Assembly: GCA_009781005.1 (NCBI GenBank)
Contig: WQYX01000006.1
Location: forward strand, 27,394-91,393
Origin: Polyangiaceae bacterium
Lineage (GTDB): Bacteria > Myxococcota_A > Polyangia > Polyangiales > Polyangiaceae
Length of the DNA stretch: 64,000 bases
Reading direction: 5' to 3'
The notes under the pieces are model-generated. The model was not told the origin of the DNA, did not search any database, and worked only from the letters and a program-made list of their open reading frames with translations. Both the position numbers and the translations under genes were made by a program. Positions 8,288 through 18,280 of the stretch are shown in pieces; within the stretch, counting starts at the first letter, position 1, and each line of letters opens with the position of its first letter.

Positions 8288-8857
8288 GTGATACCGTCGC
8301 GCACGTTGAAGCACGAGACGTCGCGCAATCGCGCCTTTGCCATCGCAACGACCGCGTTGAGTGTTCTTGCAACGCCCCGCACGGCGCACGCCGATGACGC
8401 GTCGCCTTCGGGCAGGGGGGCCACGGGCGGCGCGCTGCTCGGCAGTGAGATTGTCGTCGTTGCACAAGCACTCTTCGGTGTGCGATCTGTGCCGGCATAC
8501 GTCTTCGGGGCCCTTGGTGGCGCCGCGGCCGGCGGCGTTGGCGGCTACTTTCTCGAGCGAGGCGTGAGCAACGGGCGCGTGCCGACGTACTTGCTTGCGG
8601 GCGGGCTCGCGCTCGTCATTCCGACCATCGTAATCGCACTCGATCGGACGCGTTACGTCCCTACTCCGGCTTCGAGTCCGGATGCCGGCGGCGCTCGAGG
8701 GACTGCATCACTCTTGAATGTACGAGGTTCCGTTTTCGCCATTGGCGCTCCGGTGCCGGAGGTGGGCCCGGTGTTCAACGCTGCACAAACGAAGGCGTTC
8801 GCCGTACAGAACACCGGCAGTGAAGTGCGTTTTCCTGTCGTGGCCGTTCAGTTTTGA
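8288..8857 (+). CDS. Predicted secreted or membrane protein, unknown function
   Basis: Reading from GTG 8288 gives 189 residues beginning with a basic stretch, the hydrophobic AFAIATTALSVLA, and a signal-peptidase-like TAHA-DD site. Two Gly/Ala-rich hydrophobic segments follow (FGALGGAAAGGVGGYFL and YLLAGGLALVIPTIVIAL), the first resembling glycine-zipper helices. The C-terminal third is Pro/Ser/Ala-rich and ends VRFPVVAVQF, like a beta strand. An ATG at 8222 is also in frame but would place 22 residues before the signal peptide and overlap the divergent gene. I recognise no family. It lies 198 bp upstream of a kinase gene. Confidence 0.55.
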   Translation: MIPSRTLKHETSRNRAFAIATTALSVLATPRTAHADDASPSGRGATGGALLGSEIVVVAQALFGVRSVPAYVFGALGGAAAGGVGGYFLERGVSNGRVPTYLLAGGLALVIPTIVIALDRTRYVPTPASSPDAGGARGTASLLNVRGSVFAIGAPVPEVGPVFNAAQTKAFAVQNTGSEVRFPVVAVQF

Positions 8858-9044
8858 GTGACTGCAGGGCCGCAATGAAGAAGCGACCAAACGTGATCCA
8901 CGCGACGGTCAAGTCGTTCGTTGTGTGCTGCATGGATTTGGGCCCGTCTCTGTAGCCTGCGACTCGTGTTCGCTGTACGTTCGAAAGACGTGGCCACCCG
9001 AGGCGGGCATGGCGAAGACGTCGCCAATGGTCGCGTAACAACCG

Positions 9045-9050
9045 AAGGAG
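9045..9050 (+). promoter_or_regulatory. Ribosome binding site deciding a GTG start
   Basis: AAGGAG is followed by five bases (CATTG) and GTG at 9056. It is the best Shine-Dalgarno match near this gene and supports the GTG over the upstream ATG at 8921, which would add 45 residues unlike any kinase N-terminus. Confidence 0.7.
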
Positions 9051-9055
9051 CATTG

Positions 9056-10807
9056 GTGAACACCTCGCGCAACGTCACGAAGCCGCAAGATCCCATGCTT
9101 GGCCGCGTGGTCGCCGGACGCTATCGCCTCGAAGCGCGTGCCGGCGAAGGCGGCATGGGTGTCGTGTACAGGGCCCGTCACGTCCTCATCGATCGCGTCG
9201 TCGCGCTCAAGTTGATTCGACCCGATCTGCGCGGTGAAACGCACCTTCGCGCATGGATGCTCCGTGAAGCGCGTGCGGCCAATCGCGTCGATCATGCGCA
9301 CATCATCGACATTCACGACATCGGAGAAACCGAAGAGGGCGAGCTTTATCTCGTCATGGAATACCTCGTTGGCACTTCGCTCTCGAGCGAGCTTGCCAAG
9401 GGACCCATGCCGCTCGCGCGTGCCGTGGACATCCTCGAGCAGATGTGCGCCGCCCTTGCGCGCGCCCACGACCTCGGCGTCGTGCATCGCGATCTAAAGA
9501 GCGACAACATTCTTCTGGCGACCCGCGGCGGCCGAAAAGACTTCGTCAAGATCCTCGATTTCGGTCTCGCGCATCTCGCGCTCGATCCGCGCCTCGCACC
9601 GAAGGGCGCCGTGTTTGGAACGCCGGAGTACATGTCACCCGAGCAAGCGCGCGGTGAAGAAGCCGGCCCGCCGAGCGATCTCTATGCGCTCGGGATCCTC
9701 TTCTACGAGATGCTGACCGGGCAGCTTCCTTTCCGTTCGGGCGATCGCGAAACGCTCCTCGAGATGCAACGGAGTGCGCCCGCGCCGAAACCGACGTCCA
9801 TCAAACCGGACGTGCTCCCGCGGGCGGAAGCCATCGTGCTCAAGCTCCTCGAGAAGGAGCGGCGCAAGCGTTACCAGGATGCGCACCACCTGCACGAGGA
9901 GCTCAAGGCGCTTCAGCGCTCGCTGCCGGCGACGCCGTGGGAGGTGCAGCAGACGGTGCAGGAGAACAACAGCAACGTGGTGCCTCCGCCGCCTCCGCTG
10001 CAGTCGGCTGGCGTGATTGAATGGGCAAACCGCGCCGCGCTGTTCTCGCGCATGGTGAGCCGCGTGTATCCTGCAGGCAATCTGCCGCCCGACGTTCAGA
10101 GTGCCCTCGCGCAGTCGTGGGATCTCGCGTCACGCGCGACGCGCCTCGAAGGTGAGGTCGCAACCCATACGCGCAAGCTCGAGTCGCTCGAGCGACGGGG
10201 CCGCGCGCTTCGCGCCGAGATCGGCCGCAAGGTCGAAGAGCTCGCTCATGAGGAATCGCGCGCGCTGCGCGACGCTGCCTCCGAGCAATACGAGGTAAGC
10301 AGGCTCCGCGAGCTCGTGCAGATCGCCGAGCGAGCTGCCGGGATAGCGAAGGCGCAGGCCGATCAGGTCATCCCGCAGAGCACGAACGCCGCGATGCTTC
10401 GCAACATTTATGAGTGCTCGGGCGCGGCCACGGCATTGCTGGAAGCGCGCCGCGAAGCGCTTCGTGACCGTGAACAGAAAGCCCGCGTCAAGGACGCCCA
10501 GGCAAAGGATCTTCGCAAGCAGATCGACGAGCTCCGTGCGCAGCTCGCGCGCTACGCCGAAGCGCTCGACGAGGATCTGGCTGCGGGTCGAGAGAAGGTG
10601 ACGGTACGCACACGCGAGGGTGTCGCGTTCGAAAAAGCATTCAACGAAGTATCGAGCCTTCTTTTGAACCACCTCCGGCAAAAGCCCGAGGTGCGCGATC
10701 TCATGACCGAGCTTTTTTCGGTCATGCACGGCACGTCGATGCCTGGCACTGCGAGCTTGAGGAACAATGCGCCGCCGCCCGCGATACCGGAGAGTCGCGG
10801 ATTCTGA
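9056..10807 (+). CDS. Ser/Thr protein kinase with a long C-terminal coiled coil
   Basis: A 583-residue eukaryote-like kinase. The kinase domain spans about residues 23-285: Gly-rich loop GEGGMGVVYRA, catalytic Lys in VVALKLI, HRDLKSDN, DFG, and the activation segment GTPEYMSPEQA. After a Pro-rich linker (PPPPPL) the C-terminal 250 residues are Glu/Arg/Ala-rich with heptad character, suggesting a coiled-coil dimer, and no membrane helix is seen, so it is probably cytoplasmic. The GTG at 9056 was chosen because AAGGAG sits five bases upstream; in-frame starts further upstream lack such a site. It is convergent with another kinase gene. Confidence 0.92.
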   Translation: MNTSRNVTKPQDPMLGRVVAGRYRLEARAGEGGMGVVYRARHVLIDRVVALKLIRPDLRGETHLRAWMLREARAANRVDHAHIIDIHDIGETEEGELYLVMEYLVGTSLSSELAKGPMPLARAVDILEQMCAALARAHDLGVVHRDLKSDNILLATRGGRKDFVKILDFGLAHLALDPRLAPKGAVFGTPEYMSPEQARGEEAGPPSDLYALGILFYEMLTGQLPFRSGDRETLLEMQRSAPAPKPTSIKPDVLPRAEAIVLKLLEKERRKRYQDAHHLHEELKALQRSLPATPWEVQQTVQENNSNVVPPPPPLQSAGVIEWANRAALFSRMVSRVYPAGNLPPDVQSALAQSWDLASRATRLEGEVATHTRKLESLERRGRALRAEIGRKVEELAHEESRALRDAASEQYEVSRLRELVQIAERAAGIAKAQADQVIPQSTNAAMLRNIYECSGAATALLEARREALRDREQKARVKDAQAKDLRKQIDELRAQLARYAEALDEDLAAGREKVTVRTREGVAFEKAFNEVSSLLLNHLRQKPEVRDLMTELFSVMHGTSMPGTASLRNNAPPPAIPESRGF

Positions 10808-10856
10808 ACGGTGCCGCACTTCGGCGCGTGCGTCGATTCCCGCTGTCTAGCCCGGG

Positions 10857-12140
<1,284 letters not shown>

Positions 12141-12143
12141 CTC

Positions 12144-14594
12144 TCAGGCTCGAAGCGTGGCCCCAAAGCGATCGGTGACTTCCTCGACGACGTGTGCGTG
12201 AGCCGCGTCGACTTCGGCATCCGTGAGCGTGCGATCGGGCGCGCGGTAGACGACGTGGAACGCGACGTTCGATGAGCCTTCGGGAACTACGCCGCCGACG
12301 AATCGATCGAACAGGCGCACGGCTTCGGCAAGAGGACCCGCCGCATCACGCACGACGCGCTCGATCTCGCCCGCCGGAACGCTGTCTTTGACGATGAACG
12401 CGACGTCGCGCGTACTCGCGGGAAAGCGCGGGACGGCGACGTATTGCTTGCGCTCTACACCTTTTGTGAACGGCTCGAGATCGATCTCGCAGACGAGAAC
12501 CTCGCCGTCGAGTTCGAGCGCGTCGGCGACGTCCGGGTGCAAGGGCCCGAAGGATCCGACGCGCTTGCCGTTGACGCTCAAGAATGCTGCGCCGCGCGGA
12601 TGAAGATGCGCGGGAGCGTGCGCACGACTCGCGGGCTCGACTCGGGCGGACTGCCCGGAGATGCGCTCGAGCAGCGCGACGGCATAACCTTTCGCGTCCC
12701 ACGCATCGAGCGACTTGGGTTTTTCGAGCCAGCCCGGACGTTCGCCTGCGAGAACGAACCCGATGTGCATCTCTTCGCGCGACAGCTCGACGTCCTTCGC
12801 GATTTCGGGCGCGGTCTGGAGAAACACCGGGCCCACTGTGAACTGCCTTACGTCACGTTCGCCGTGGCGGCGCGCGTTCTTCACGGCATCGAGGAGGCCG
12901 GGCAGCACGGTCGTGCGCATGACGGCCTGGTGCTCGCCGAGCGGGTTTGCGAGATGCACCGCAGGCGCGGGCGCCGACAAGAGCGACAGAACGCGCTCGG
13001 ACGTGAAGCCGAACGTGACGGCTTCGGAGAGTCCGATCGACGTTGCTGCCGCTCGTGCGACGCGCGCCAGCTCCTCGCGGCCACCTACGTCGCGCGATGC
13101 TCGAATGGCCGGAACCTCCGCGGGAACGCTGTCCATGCCGTGCACGCGAATGATCTCCTCGATGAGATCGATCTCGCGCACGAGATCGGGTCGGTGCGTG
13201 GGGACAAGAACGAAGGCCTCTTCGTTTGCCGCCCCCGCGAGCGTGATCTCGCAACCGAGACGCGTGAGGATGTCCGTTGCTTTCGCAAAGGGTACGTCGA
13301 CGCCCAAGAGACCGCCGATGCGCTTTTTGCGCAGATGCACGGTGCATCGCTGTGGCGGCGTGGGCTGCGCGTTGATGCGTGCGCCTTGCACGTGAATCTG
13401 ACCCTTCGTCGCTGCGCCGCCCGCGAGCTTGGTGGTGAGCGCCACGGCGCGCTCGAGCACGCGTACTACGTCGCCCGGATCCACGCCGCGCTCGAACCTA
13501 TGGCTCGACTCGGTGTGCATGCCGTGGCGGCGAGCGGTCCTTCGAACGCCCCGCGGATCGAACCACGCGACCTCGAAGAGCACACGCTTGGTCGGCCCTT
13601 GAATCTCGCTCGAAGCGCCGCCCATGACGCCCGCGAGTGCGACCGGGCCGCGGCCATCGCAGATGAGGAGATCGTCTGTGACGAGCGTGCGCAGGGCGCC
13701 GTCGAGCGTGACGAGTTTCTCGCCGTCGGACGCGCGACGAATCACGATGCGCGCGTCCGCAACGCGATCGAGATCGAATGCATGCATCGGATGGCCGTAC
13801 TCGAGCATCACGACGTTCGTGATGTCGACGACGTTCGAGATGGATCGAACGCCGAGCGCTTGGAGCCGGTAGCGGATCCACAGCGGCGACGGACCGATCG
13901 TCACGTCGAGCGCGCCGGCGGCGCCGTAGTGCGGGCACCGCTCGGCGTCTTCGACGGAAATGGAGACGAGGCCAGAAGTGGCTTCGGTGGCAAGGGCAGG
14001 TTTGTTCCCCGAAGAAGGCCACGCAAACGAGAGATTGTAGAGTGCACAGATCTCCCGCGCGATGCCGACGTGCCCGAGGCAATCGGGCCGATTCGGCGTA
14101 ACACCAATTTCGAAGATCGTGTCACGGGCATTCGGCACGGCCTTCGCGAGCGTCGTCCCCGTCGTTCCTTCTGGCAAGATGAGGATGCCGCTGTGATCGT
14201 CGCCGAGTCCGAGCTCGTCTTCGCTACAGAGCATGCCCTCGCTGTCCACGCCGCCGATCGCGCGCTTGGCGATGGTCACGTTCTTCGCGGGCAAGTGCGC
14301 GCCGAGCGGCGCAAGCACCACGAGGCCTCCGGGATCGGGCACGTTCGGTGCGCCGCAGATGATTTGTTGCGTGTGTCCGCCGCCGCGATCAACGGTGACG
14401 AGACGGAGGCCGCTCTTGGATGGATGAGGGCGCGCCGATACCACGCGCACGACGAGGCACGCGTCCGCCGCAACGCCGTATTCGCTGATTGCTTCGACTT
14501 CGAGCCCGGCACCCGTCAGACGTGCAGCGAGATCGCGGGGAGATGCCTCGAGCCCGGGAACGAGCTCGCGCAGCCATCGATAGGAAGTCTTCAT
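12144..14594 (-). CDS. pheT: Phenylalanine-tRNA ligase beta subunit
   Basis: An 816-residue PheT of normal length. In order it shows the N-terminal core MKTSYRWLRELVPGL, an EMAP-type tRNA-binding domain (about 40-150), the B3/B4 editing region, the B5 domain, a catalytic-like core, and a C-terminal ferredoxin-fold anticodon-binding domain beginning VAVPRFPASTRDVAFIV. With PheS it forms the alpha2-beta2 enzyme that charges tRNA-Phe in the cytoplasm, and its B3/B4 domain clears mischarged Tyr-tRNA. It is separated from pheS by a 322-bp gap holding a large inverted repeat, which is unusual since pheS and pheT are normally adjacent. Confidence 0.97.
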   Translation of the reverse strand: MKTSYRWLRELVPGLEASPRDLAARLTGAGLEVEAISEYGVAADACLVVRVVSARPHPSKSGLRLVTVDRGGGHTQQIICGAPNVPDPGGLVVLAPLGAHLPAKNVTIAKRAIGGVDSEGMLCSEDELGLGDDHSGILILPEGTTGTTLAKAVPNARDTIFEIGVTPNRPDCLGHVGIAREICALYNLSFAWPSSGNKPALATEATSGLVSISVEDAERCPHYGAAGALDVTIGPSPLWIRYRLQALGVRSISNVVDITNVVMLEYGHPMHAFDLDRVADARIVIRRASDGEKLVTLDGALRTLVTDDLLICDGRGPVALAGVMGGASSEIQGPTKRVLFEVAWFDPRGVRRTARRHGMHTESSHRFERGVDPGDVVRVLERAVALTTKLAGGAATKGQIHVQGARINAQPTPPQRCTVHLRKKRIGGLLGVDVPFAKATDILTRLGCEITLAGAANEEAFVLVPTHRPDLVREIDLIEEIIRVHGMDSVPAEVPAIRASRDVGGREELARVARAAATSIGLSEAVTFGFTSERVLSLLSAPAPAVHLANPLGEHQAVMRTTVLPGLLDAVKNARRHGERDVRQFTVGPVFLQTAPEIAKDVELSREEMHIGFVLAGERPGWLEKPKSLDAWDAKGYAVALLERISGQSARVEPASRAHAPAHLHPRGAAFLSVNGKRVGSFGPLHPDVADALELDGEVLVCEIDLEPFTKGVERKQYVAVPRFPASTRDVAFIVKDSVPAGEIERVVRDAAGPLAEAVRLFDRFVGGVVPEGSSNVAFHVVYRAPDRTLTDAEVDAAHAHVVEEVTDRFGATLRA

Positions 14595-14599
14595 GGGTT

Positions 14600-14913
14600 A
14601 AGGGGCCCCATCCGCCATGGCTTCGCCATGGCTGCCTTCCCCTTGCCACGTGCTCGTCAGGCGGGCGAAGCGCCCGCCTTCCTGCGCACGGACGGGGAAG
14701 GCCCGTAATTGCTGCGTCGTAGCAAGACTATATTTCCCGTGGTTCATACTTTTCATATTATTAAGGATCCTGGCGCTGACGATTGCCATGATGTTGGCAG
14801 TCTTGGCATGATGGGCTCCCCCGCCCGCGCGCAGGAGGGCGCGCTTCGCGCCCGACGAGCACGAGGCCGGGGGGAGCACGCGCGGTGAGCGGAGCGAGAC
14901 GCGCGGAGGGGGC
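14600..14913. repeat. Large imperfect inverted repeat between pheS and pheT
   Basis: The 322-bp gap contains two arms of about 100 bp. The reverse complement of roughly 14820-14910 realigns with roughly 14605-14705, best over the tract GTGCTCGTC, a G/C stem closed by GAAG, and CTGCGC. Each arm also holds its own short hairpins: GCCATGG CTTCG CCATGGC at 14614-14632 and GGCGGGCG AAG CGCCCGCC at 14660-14678. The middle (about 14706-14815) is more AT-rich. The right arm begins within about 5 bp of the pheS stop. It could act as an attenuator or as an mRNA end between the two subunits, or be a mobile palindrome. No gene is evident inside. Confidence 0.65.
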
Positions 14914-14916
14914 ATA

Positions 14917-15990
14917 TTAAAATTGGGCGAGAAAGCGGGGATCGTTTTCGAAGAGCAGCTTGATGTTCGGGATGCCGTAACGAAGCATGGCGATGCGCTC
15001 GAGACCCATGCCGAGCGCGAAACCAGACCACTTTTCGGGATCTATCCCGCGGTCTTTGAAGCAGTTTTCGAAGACGACGGGATGAATCATTCCGCAGCCG
15101 AGAATTTCGATCCAGCCGGTGTGCTTGCAGAGGTTGCATCCTACACGTACCCCGCTGGCGCCCTTGCAGAAGACGCAGCCGATGTCGACTTCGGCGCCGG
15201 GTTCGACGAATGGGAAGTAGCTCGGACGCAGGCGCACGGGCGTGCCGGGTCCGTAGAGGCGTTCGGCGAACTCGGCGAGGATGCCTTTCAAATGCGCGAA
15301 GGTCACGCTCCGATCGACGAGGAAGGCTTCGATCTGGTGAAACATCGGAGAGTGGGTTGCATCGTCGTCGCGGCGGTAAACCGTGCCGGGTGCAATGAAC
15401 GCCATGGGTGGCTCGATGGTCGAGAGCGCGCGGATCTGGATGTTCGACGTGTGCGTGCGAAGAAGCTTCCCGGACGTCGTCCAGAAGCTATCTTGCATGT
15501 CCGTGGCGGGGTGATCCGGTGGGAAACCGAGGTGCGTGAAGTTGTTTTCTTCGTGCTCGATTTCGGGGCCATCGAAGACCGCAAAACCGAGCTGGCGGAA
15601 GATGGCGACCACGTCCTCTCGAACGATGGAGACCGGATGCTCGTGCCCCCTTGGAATCGGCATGCGCCCCGGCAGCGTGAGATCGAACGCGGGCGCGGAG
15701 AGCTCCGCTTCTCTCGCCTTGCGTTTCAGGTCGGAAAGACAGCTTTCAAAACCCGTTTCGACTTCCTGTTTGAGGGAGTTGACCTTCTCGCCAATGGCCT
15801 TGCGACTCGCGGGAGCGGCCTGACCGAGCTGCTTCAAGATGGCCGTGAGCTCGCCTTTTTTCCCGAGGATCTTCGCGTTCTCGTCGCGCAGCGCCTGCTC
15901 GGTCGCGGCGGCGCGAAAACGCGGAAGGAATGCCTCGCGTAGATCGGCAAGCGCACGATCGATGGTTTTACCGAGGTCGGTCTCCGCCAT
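14917..15990 (-). CDS. pheS: Phenylalanine-tRNA ligase alpha subunit
   Basis: The product from the ATG at 15990 has 357 residues. The N-terminal 90 residues form the tRNA-contacting coiled coil. The class II catalytic core follows with HPVSIVREDVVAIF, motif 2 APGTVYRRDDDATHSPMFHQ and motif 3 GFALGMGLERIAMLRYGI. An insert CVFC...CNLCKHTGWIE carries four cysteines and may bind zinc, as in other deltaproteobacteria-like PheS proteins. An upstream ATG at 16008 adds only MLKGRR. It is transcribed divergently from the FHA regulator gene, with 90 bp between the start codons. Confidence 0.96.
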   Translation of the reverse strand: MAETDLGKTIDRALADLREAFLPRFRAAATEQALRDENAKILGKKGELTAILKQLGQAAPASRKAIGEKVNSLKQEVETGFESCLSDLKRKAREAELSAPAFDLTLPGRMPIPRGHEHPVSIVREDVVAIFRQLGFAVFDGPEIEHEENNFTHLGFPPDHPATDMQDSFWTTSGKLLRTHTSNIQIRALSTIEPPMAFIAPGTVYRRDDDATHSPMFHQIEAFLVDRSVTFAHLKGILAEFAERLYGPGTPVRLRPSYFPFVEPGAEVDIGCVFCKGASGVRVGCNLCKHTGWIEILGCGMIHPVVFENCFKDRGIDPEKWSGFALGMGLERIAMLRYGIPNIKLLFENDPRFLAQF

Positions 15991-16070
15991 GCGCCGGCCC
16001 TTTAGCACATAATGTGGCCTGCGTTTTGGAGCAGGTTCATGATGGCGCGGCCGCCTACTGCCACAACCGC

Positions 16071-16076
16071 GAGGAG
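16071..16076 (+). promoter_or_regulatory. Ribosome binding site deciding a GTG start
   Basis: GAGGAG, four bases, then GTG at 16081. This supports the GTG over the upstream ATG at 16012, whose added residues do not resemble an FHA-protein N-terminus. Confidence 0.7.
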
Positions 16077-16080
16077 TGAC

Positions 16081-17367
16081 GTGAACCCGAGTTCGTCAGC
16101 GTCCATGAGTCATCCGTTCGCCACCCCAGACAAGCGCGTTCGGGCGCGGCTGTCTTGGACGGACGGAGCAGGATCCCACACCGTTGATGTGCATCATGCA
16201 CGTACCGCAGGCAAAGCGCCGGAATGCGATCTCGTCGTGTCCGACCGAGCCGTCTCGCGCATTCACGCAGAGATTGCGCCGCGCGAAGACGGACTCTGGG
16301 TGCGCGATCTCGGCAGCGTCAACGGCACGTTCATCGGTGGGGTGAAAGTCAACGAAGGGCGCGTGCCGCAGGGCGCTTCCATCCGTCTCGGCACGACGGA
16401 GATCGCGGTCACGTACGGCGCGCATGACGAGGCTCCCGCGCTCTGGCCGGAGGAGCGCTTCGGAACACTTCTCGCCGCAAGTGTTGCCATGCGCGAAGTG
16501 TTCGCCACCGTGGCTTCTCTCGCGAGCATGGACACGTCTGTCCTCTTCGTCGGCGAGCCCAGCACGGGCAAGCAATCGCTCGCGCGCATGCTGCACGAGA
16601 CGTCGCCGCGCGCCGGCTCTCCGCTCATCGTCGTCGACTGCGCCGCACTTCCGGAGCCCGTGCTCGCCGCCGAAGTTTTGGAGGACGCGCTGCGAAGCGC
16701 CGAGGGCGGCACGCTCTTGCTCGAAGAGCCGCAGGAGCTCTCGCTGGCGCTGCAACGCGAACTGCTCCCACCGCTCGCCGCACGCGTCTTCCGCGTCGTC
16801 GCGTCGACGTCGCGCGATCTGCGCCCGCTCGTCAACCAAAACGCATTACGCGAGGGCCTCTATTTCAGGCTCGCCGGAGCCACCGTCAACGTCCCCGCGT
16901 TGCGCGACCGACCCGCCGACGTTCCTCTACTTCTAAAGCATTTCTTGGGCGACGACGCGCCGCTGCTCACGACCGCGTTGCTCGACGATCTTGCGTGGAT
17001 GCCGTGGACAGGCAACGTGCGCGAGCTCCGTCGCGTGGCCGAGCATCTGCGCTCGAGCGGCGGCGTGCTCGGCGATTGGCCGAGCCCTCCGGAGCCATAC
17101 GAAGAGTCCGTGATGGCGCTAGAGGGCGATGCTTTTCACGACACCGTTGAAGTTGCCGGGCGGACGCAAAGCGATTTGCCGGTGCGGCTCGAACCGTGGT
17201 TCGGAACCGGGTTCAAAGAATTTCGCGAACGCTGGATTGAACTCGGCGAGCGCGAATACTTGCGCCGCTTGATGGCGCGAACGAATCGTTCGAGCTCGAA
17301 GGCTTCACGTGAAGCCGGCCTCGAGCGAACGTATCTTTATCGACTCCTCAAGAAGCACGGAGTTTGA
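16081..17367 (+). CDS. FHA-domain AAA+ regulator with a Fis-type helix-turn-helix, lacking GAFTGA
   Basis: From GTG 16081 the protein has 428 residues. The FHA domain covers about 28-105, with SRIHAEI (Ser59, Arg60, His62) and GSVNGTFI (Asn81) for phosphothreonine binding. An NtrC-like AAA+ domain follows with a modified Walker A GEPSTGKQS, a Walker-B-like GGTLLLEEPQ, the Arg-rich sensor NVPALRDRPADVP, and WTGNVRELRR. A Fis-like HTH closes it (SSSKASREAGLERTYLYRLLKKHGV). The segment that should hold the sigma-54-contacting GAFTGA loop is shortened and lacks it, so activation of sigma-54 promoters is unlikely. The FHA domain suggests control by a Ser/Thr kinase such as those encoded nearby. 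Confidence 0.88.
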   Translation: MNPSSSASMSHPFATPDKRVRARLSWTDGAGSHTVDVHHARTAGKAPECDLVVSDRAVSRIHAEIAPREDGLWVRDLGSVNGTFIGGVKVNEGRVPQGASIRLGTTEIAVTYGAHDEAPALWPEERFGTLLAASVAMREVFATVASLASMDTSVLFVGEPSTGKQSLARMLHETSPRAGSPLIVVDCAALPEPVLAAEVLEDALRSAEGGTLLLEEPQELSLALQRELLPPLAARVFRVVASTSRDLRPLVNQNALREGLYFRLAGATVNVPALRDRPADVPLLLKHFLGDDAPLLTTALLDDLAWMPWTGNVRELRRVAEHLRSSGGVLGDWPSPPEPYEESVMALEGDAFHDTVEVAGRTQSDLPVRLEPWFGTGFKEFRERWIELGEREYLRRLMARTNRSSSKASREAGLERTYLYRLLKKHGV

Positions 17368-17381
17368 GGAGACCCCACCGC

Positions 17382-17452
17382 GGGGCAGGCACAGGGGCCT
17401 GCCCCTACGGCCAACGACGCATTCGTAGGGGCGGCCCCCCGTGGCCGCCCTA
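17382..17452. repeat. Two GC-rich hairpin repeats at the 3' ends of convergent genes
   Basis: Stem one is GGGGCAGGC/GCCTGCCCC (17382-17390 and 17397-17405); stem two is TAGGGGCGGCC paired with GGCCGCCCTA (17426-17436 and 17443-17452). The second stem includes the stop codon of rplT (TAG, complement of 17450-17452). Hairpins of the GTAGGGGC type recur at 58983-59010, so this is a small repeat family and not a one-off terminator, though it may end transcription from both sides. Confidence 0.65.
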
Positions 17453-17797
17453 TGCGTTGGCCGTCTGGACGACTTTCTTGAACGCCGCGGGATCTGCGAC
17501 GGCGAGGTCCGAGAGAACCTTGCGATCGAGGGTGACGCCGGCATTCTTGAGCGCGTGCATCAAGCGCGAATACGAGACGCCACTCAAACGCGCTGCGGCG
17601 TTGATACGCGTAATCCAGAGACGGCGAAAATCACGCTTGCGGCGACGGCGATGGGCGTACGCATAAACCCACGCTTTGTGCACCACCTCTTTTGCATATG
17701 CGAACAGGCGTGAGCGGGCGCTGTGATAACCGGAAGCGTGTTTGAGAATGCGATTGCGGCGACGGCGCGCCTTGAAACCACGTTTTGCGCGGGGCAT
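17450..17797 (-). CDS. rplT: 50S ribosomal protein L20
   Basis: A 115-residue, very basic protein beginning MPRAKRGFKARRRRNRILKH with the internal YAYAHRRRRKRDFRRLWI stretch, diagnostic for L20. L20 binds 23S rRNA early in 50S assembly and in many bacteria represses its own operon. It lies downstream of rpmI as usual, but a 144-bp palindromic element separates the two and the infC gene normally upstream is absent from the window. Its stop codon lies inside a GC hairpin. Confidence 0.98.
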   Translation of the reverse strand: MPRAKRGFKARRRRNRILKHASGYHSARSRLFAYAKEVVHKAWVYAYAHRRRRKRDFRRLWITRINAAARLSGVSYSRLMHALKNAGVTLDRKVLSDLAVADPAAFKKVVQTANA

Positions 17798-17834
17798 GAG
17801 AGTTCTCCGTATTCCGTATTTAGACTTAAGACTT

Positions 17835-17978
17835 AGAGGGTGTTTACCAGCCGTTGCGAGCGACGTGAGGCCAAGGCGGGCCCGAGGAGCCCGCGTAAGC
17901 GTACTGGTCGTACGTGCGCAGGCACCGCAGGGCCCAACGAAGGCATCGCGGCGCGCAGCAGGCTGGTAAACACCCTCT
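17835..17978. repeat. Palindromic element E1 (between rpmI and rplT)
   Basis: A 144-bp element with terminal inverted repeats AGAGGGTGTTTACCAGCC / GGCTGGTAAACACCCTCT. The interior, read on the minus strand, is nearly the same as that of E10: TGCTGCGCGCCGCGATGCC, then GTTGGGCCCTGCGGTGCC, and on the other side GGGCCCGCCTTGGCCTC and GTCGCTCG. The right end shares its last base with the rpmI stop codon. It would fold into a long hairpin within the rpmI-rplT transcript. Confidence 0.85.
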
Positions 17979-18172
17979 TAACCGTTGAGAAGACGCTTGA
18001 TCTTCTTCTCGTGCGTGGTCGAAACCATGTCGTTGTTGCGCAAGCGACGGAGACGTTTGCGCGGCTTGTTGATGAGCCCGTGGTTGCCGCCCGCTTTCGA
18101 ACGACGGACACGGCCCTTGCCGGTCAATTTGAACCGCTTCGCCGCGGTCTTGCTGGTCTTCATCTTCGGCAT
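17978..18172 (-). CDS. rpmI: 50S ribosomal protein L35
   Basis: A 64-residue basic protein starting MPKMKTSKTAAKRFK and containing KPRKRLRRLRNNDMV, the L35 signature. The ATG at 18172 matches the universal L35 start; the longer frame from 18220 is not used. It should be co-transcribed with rplT, though element E1 fills the intercistronic gap and overlaps the stop. The upstream neighbour is a phosphohexomutase gene and not infC, so translational control by IF3 operon elements is not evident here. Confidence 0.97.
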   Translation of the reverse strand: MPKMKTSKTAAKRFKLTGKGRVRRSKAGGNHGLINKPRKRLRRLRNNDMVSTTHEKKIKRLLNG

Positions 18173-18280
18173 AACGTGCCTTCCATTCCTTTTGCCGCTC
18201 CCACAGGGCCGCTTGGGCAAGCTGTTCTCGTGCTCCTCGGGATGCGGGGCGCAGGTTTATGACGAAAGACGCGATCTTTG

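Noticed and set aside
7226..8467. The long form of the membrane protein gene from 8467
   Set aside because: The first 77 residues are Arg-rich and would be antisense to the signal peptide of the opposite gene.
12444..14708. A 754-codon open frame on the plus strand
   Set aside because: It is antisense to pheT, has no recognisable domains and reflects the high third-position GC of pheT.
14598..14915. A 105-codon minus-strand frame in the pheS-pheT gap
   Set aside because: It is translated from the inverted repeat arms; no domain or ribosome site.
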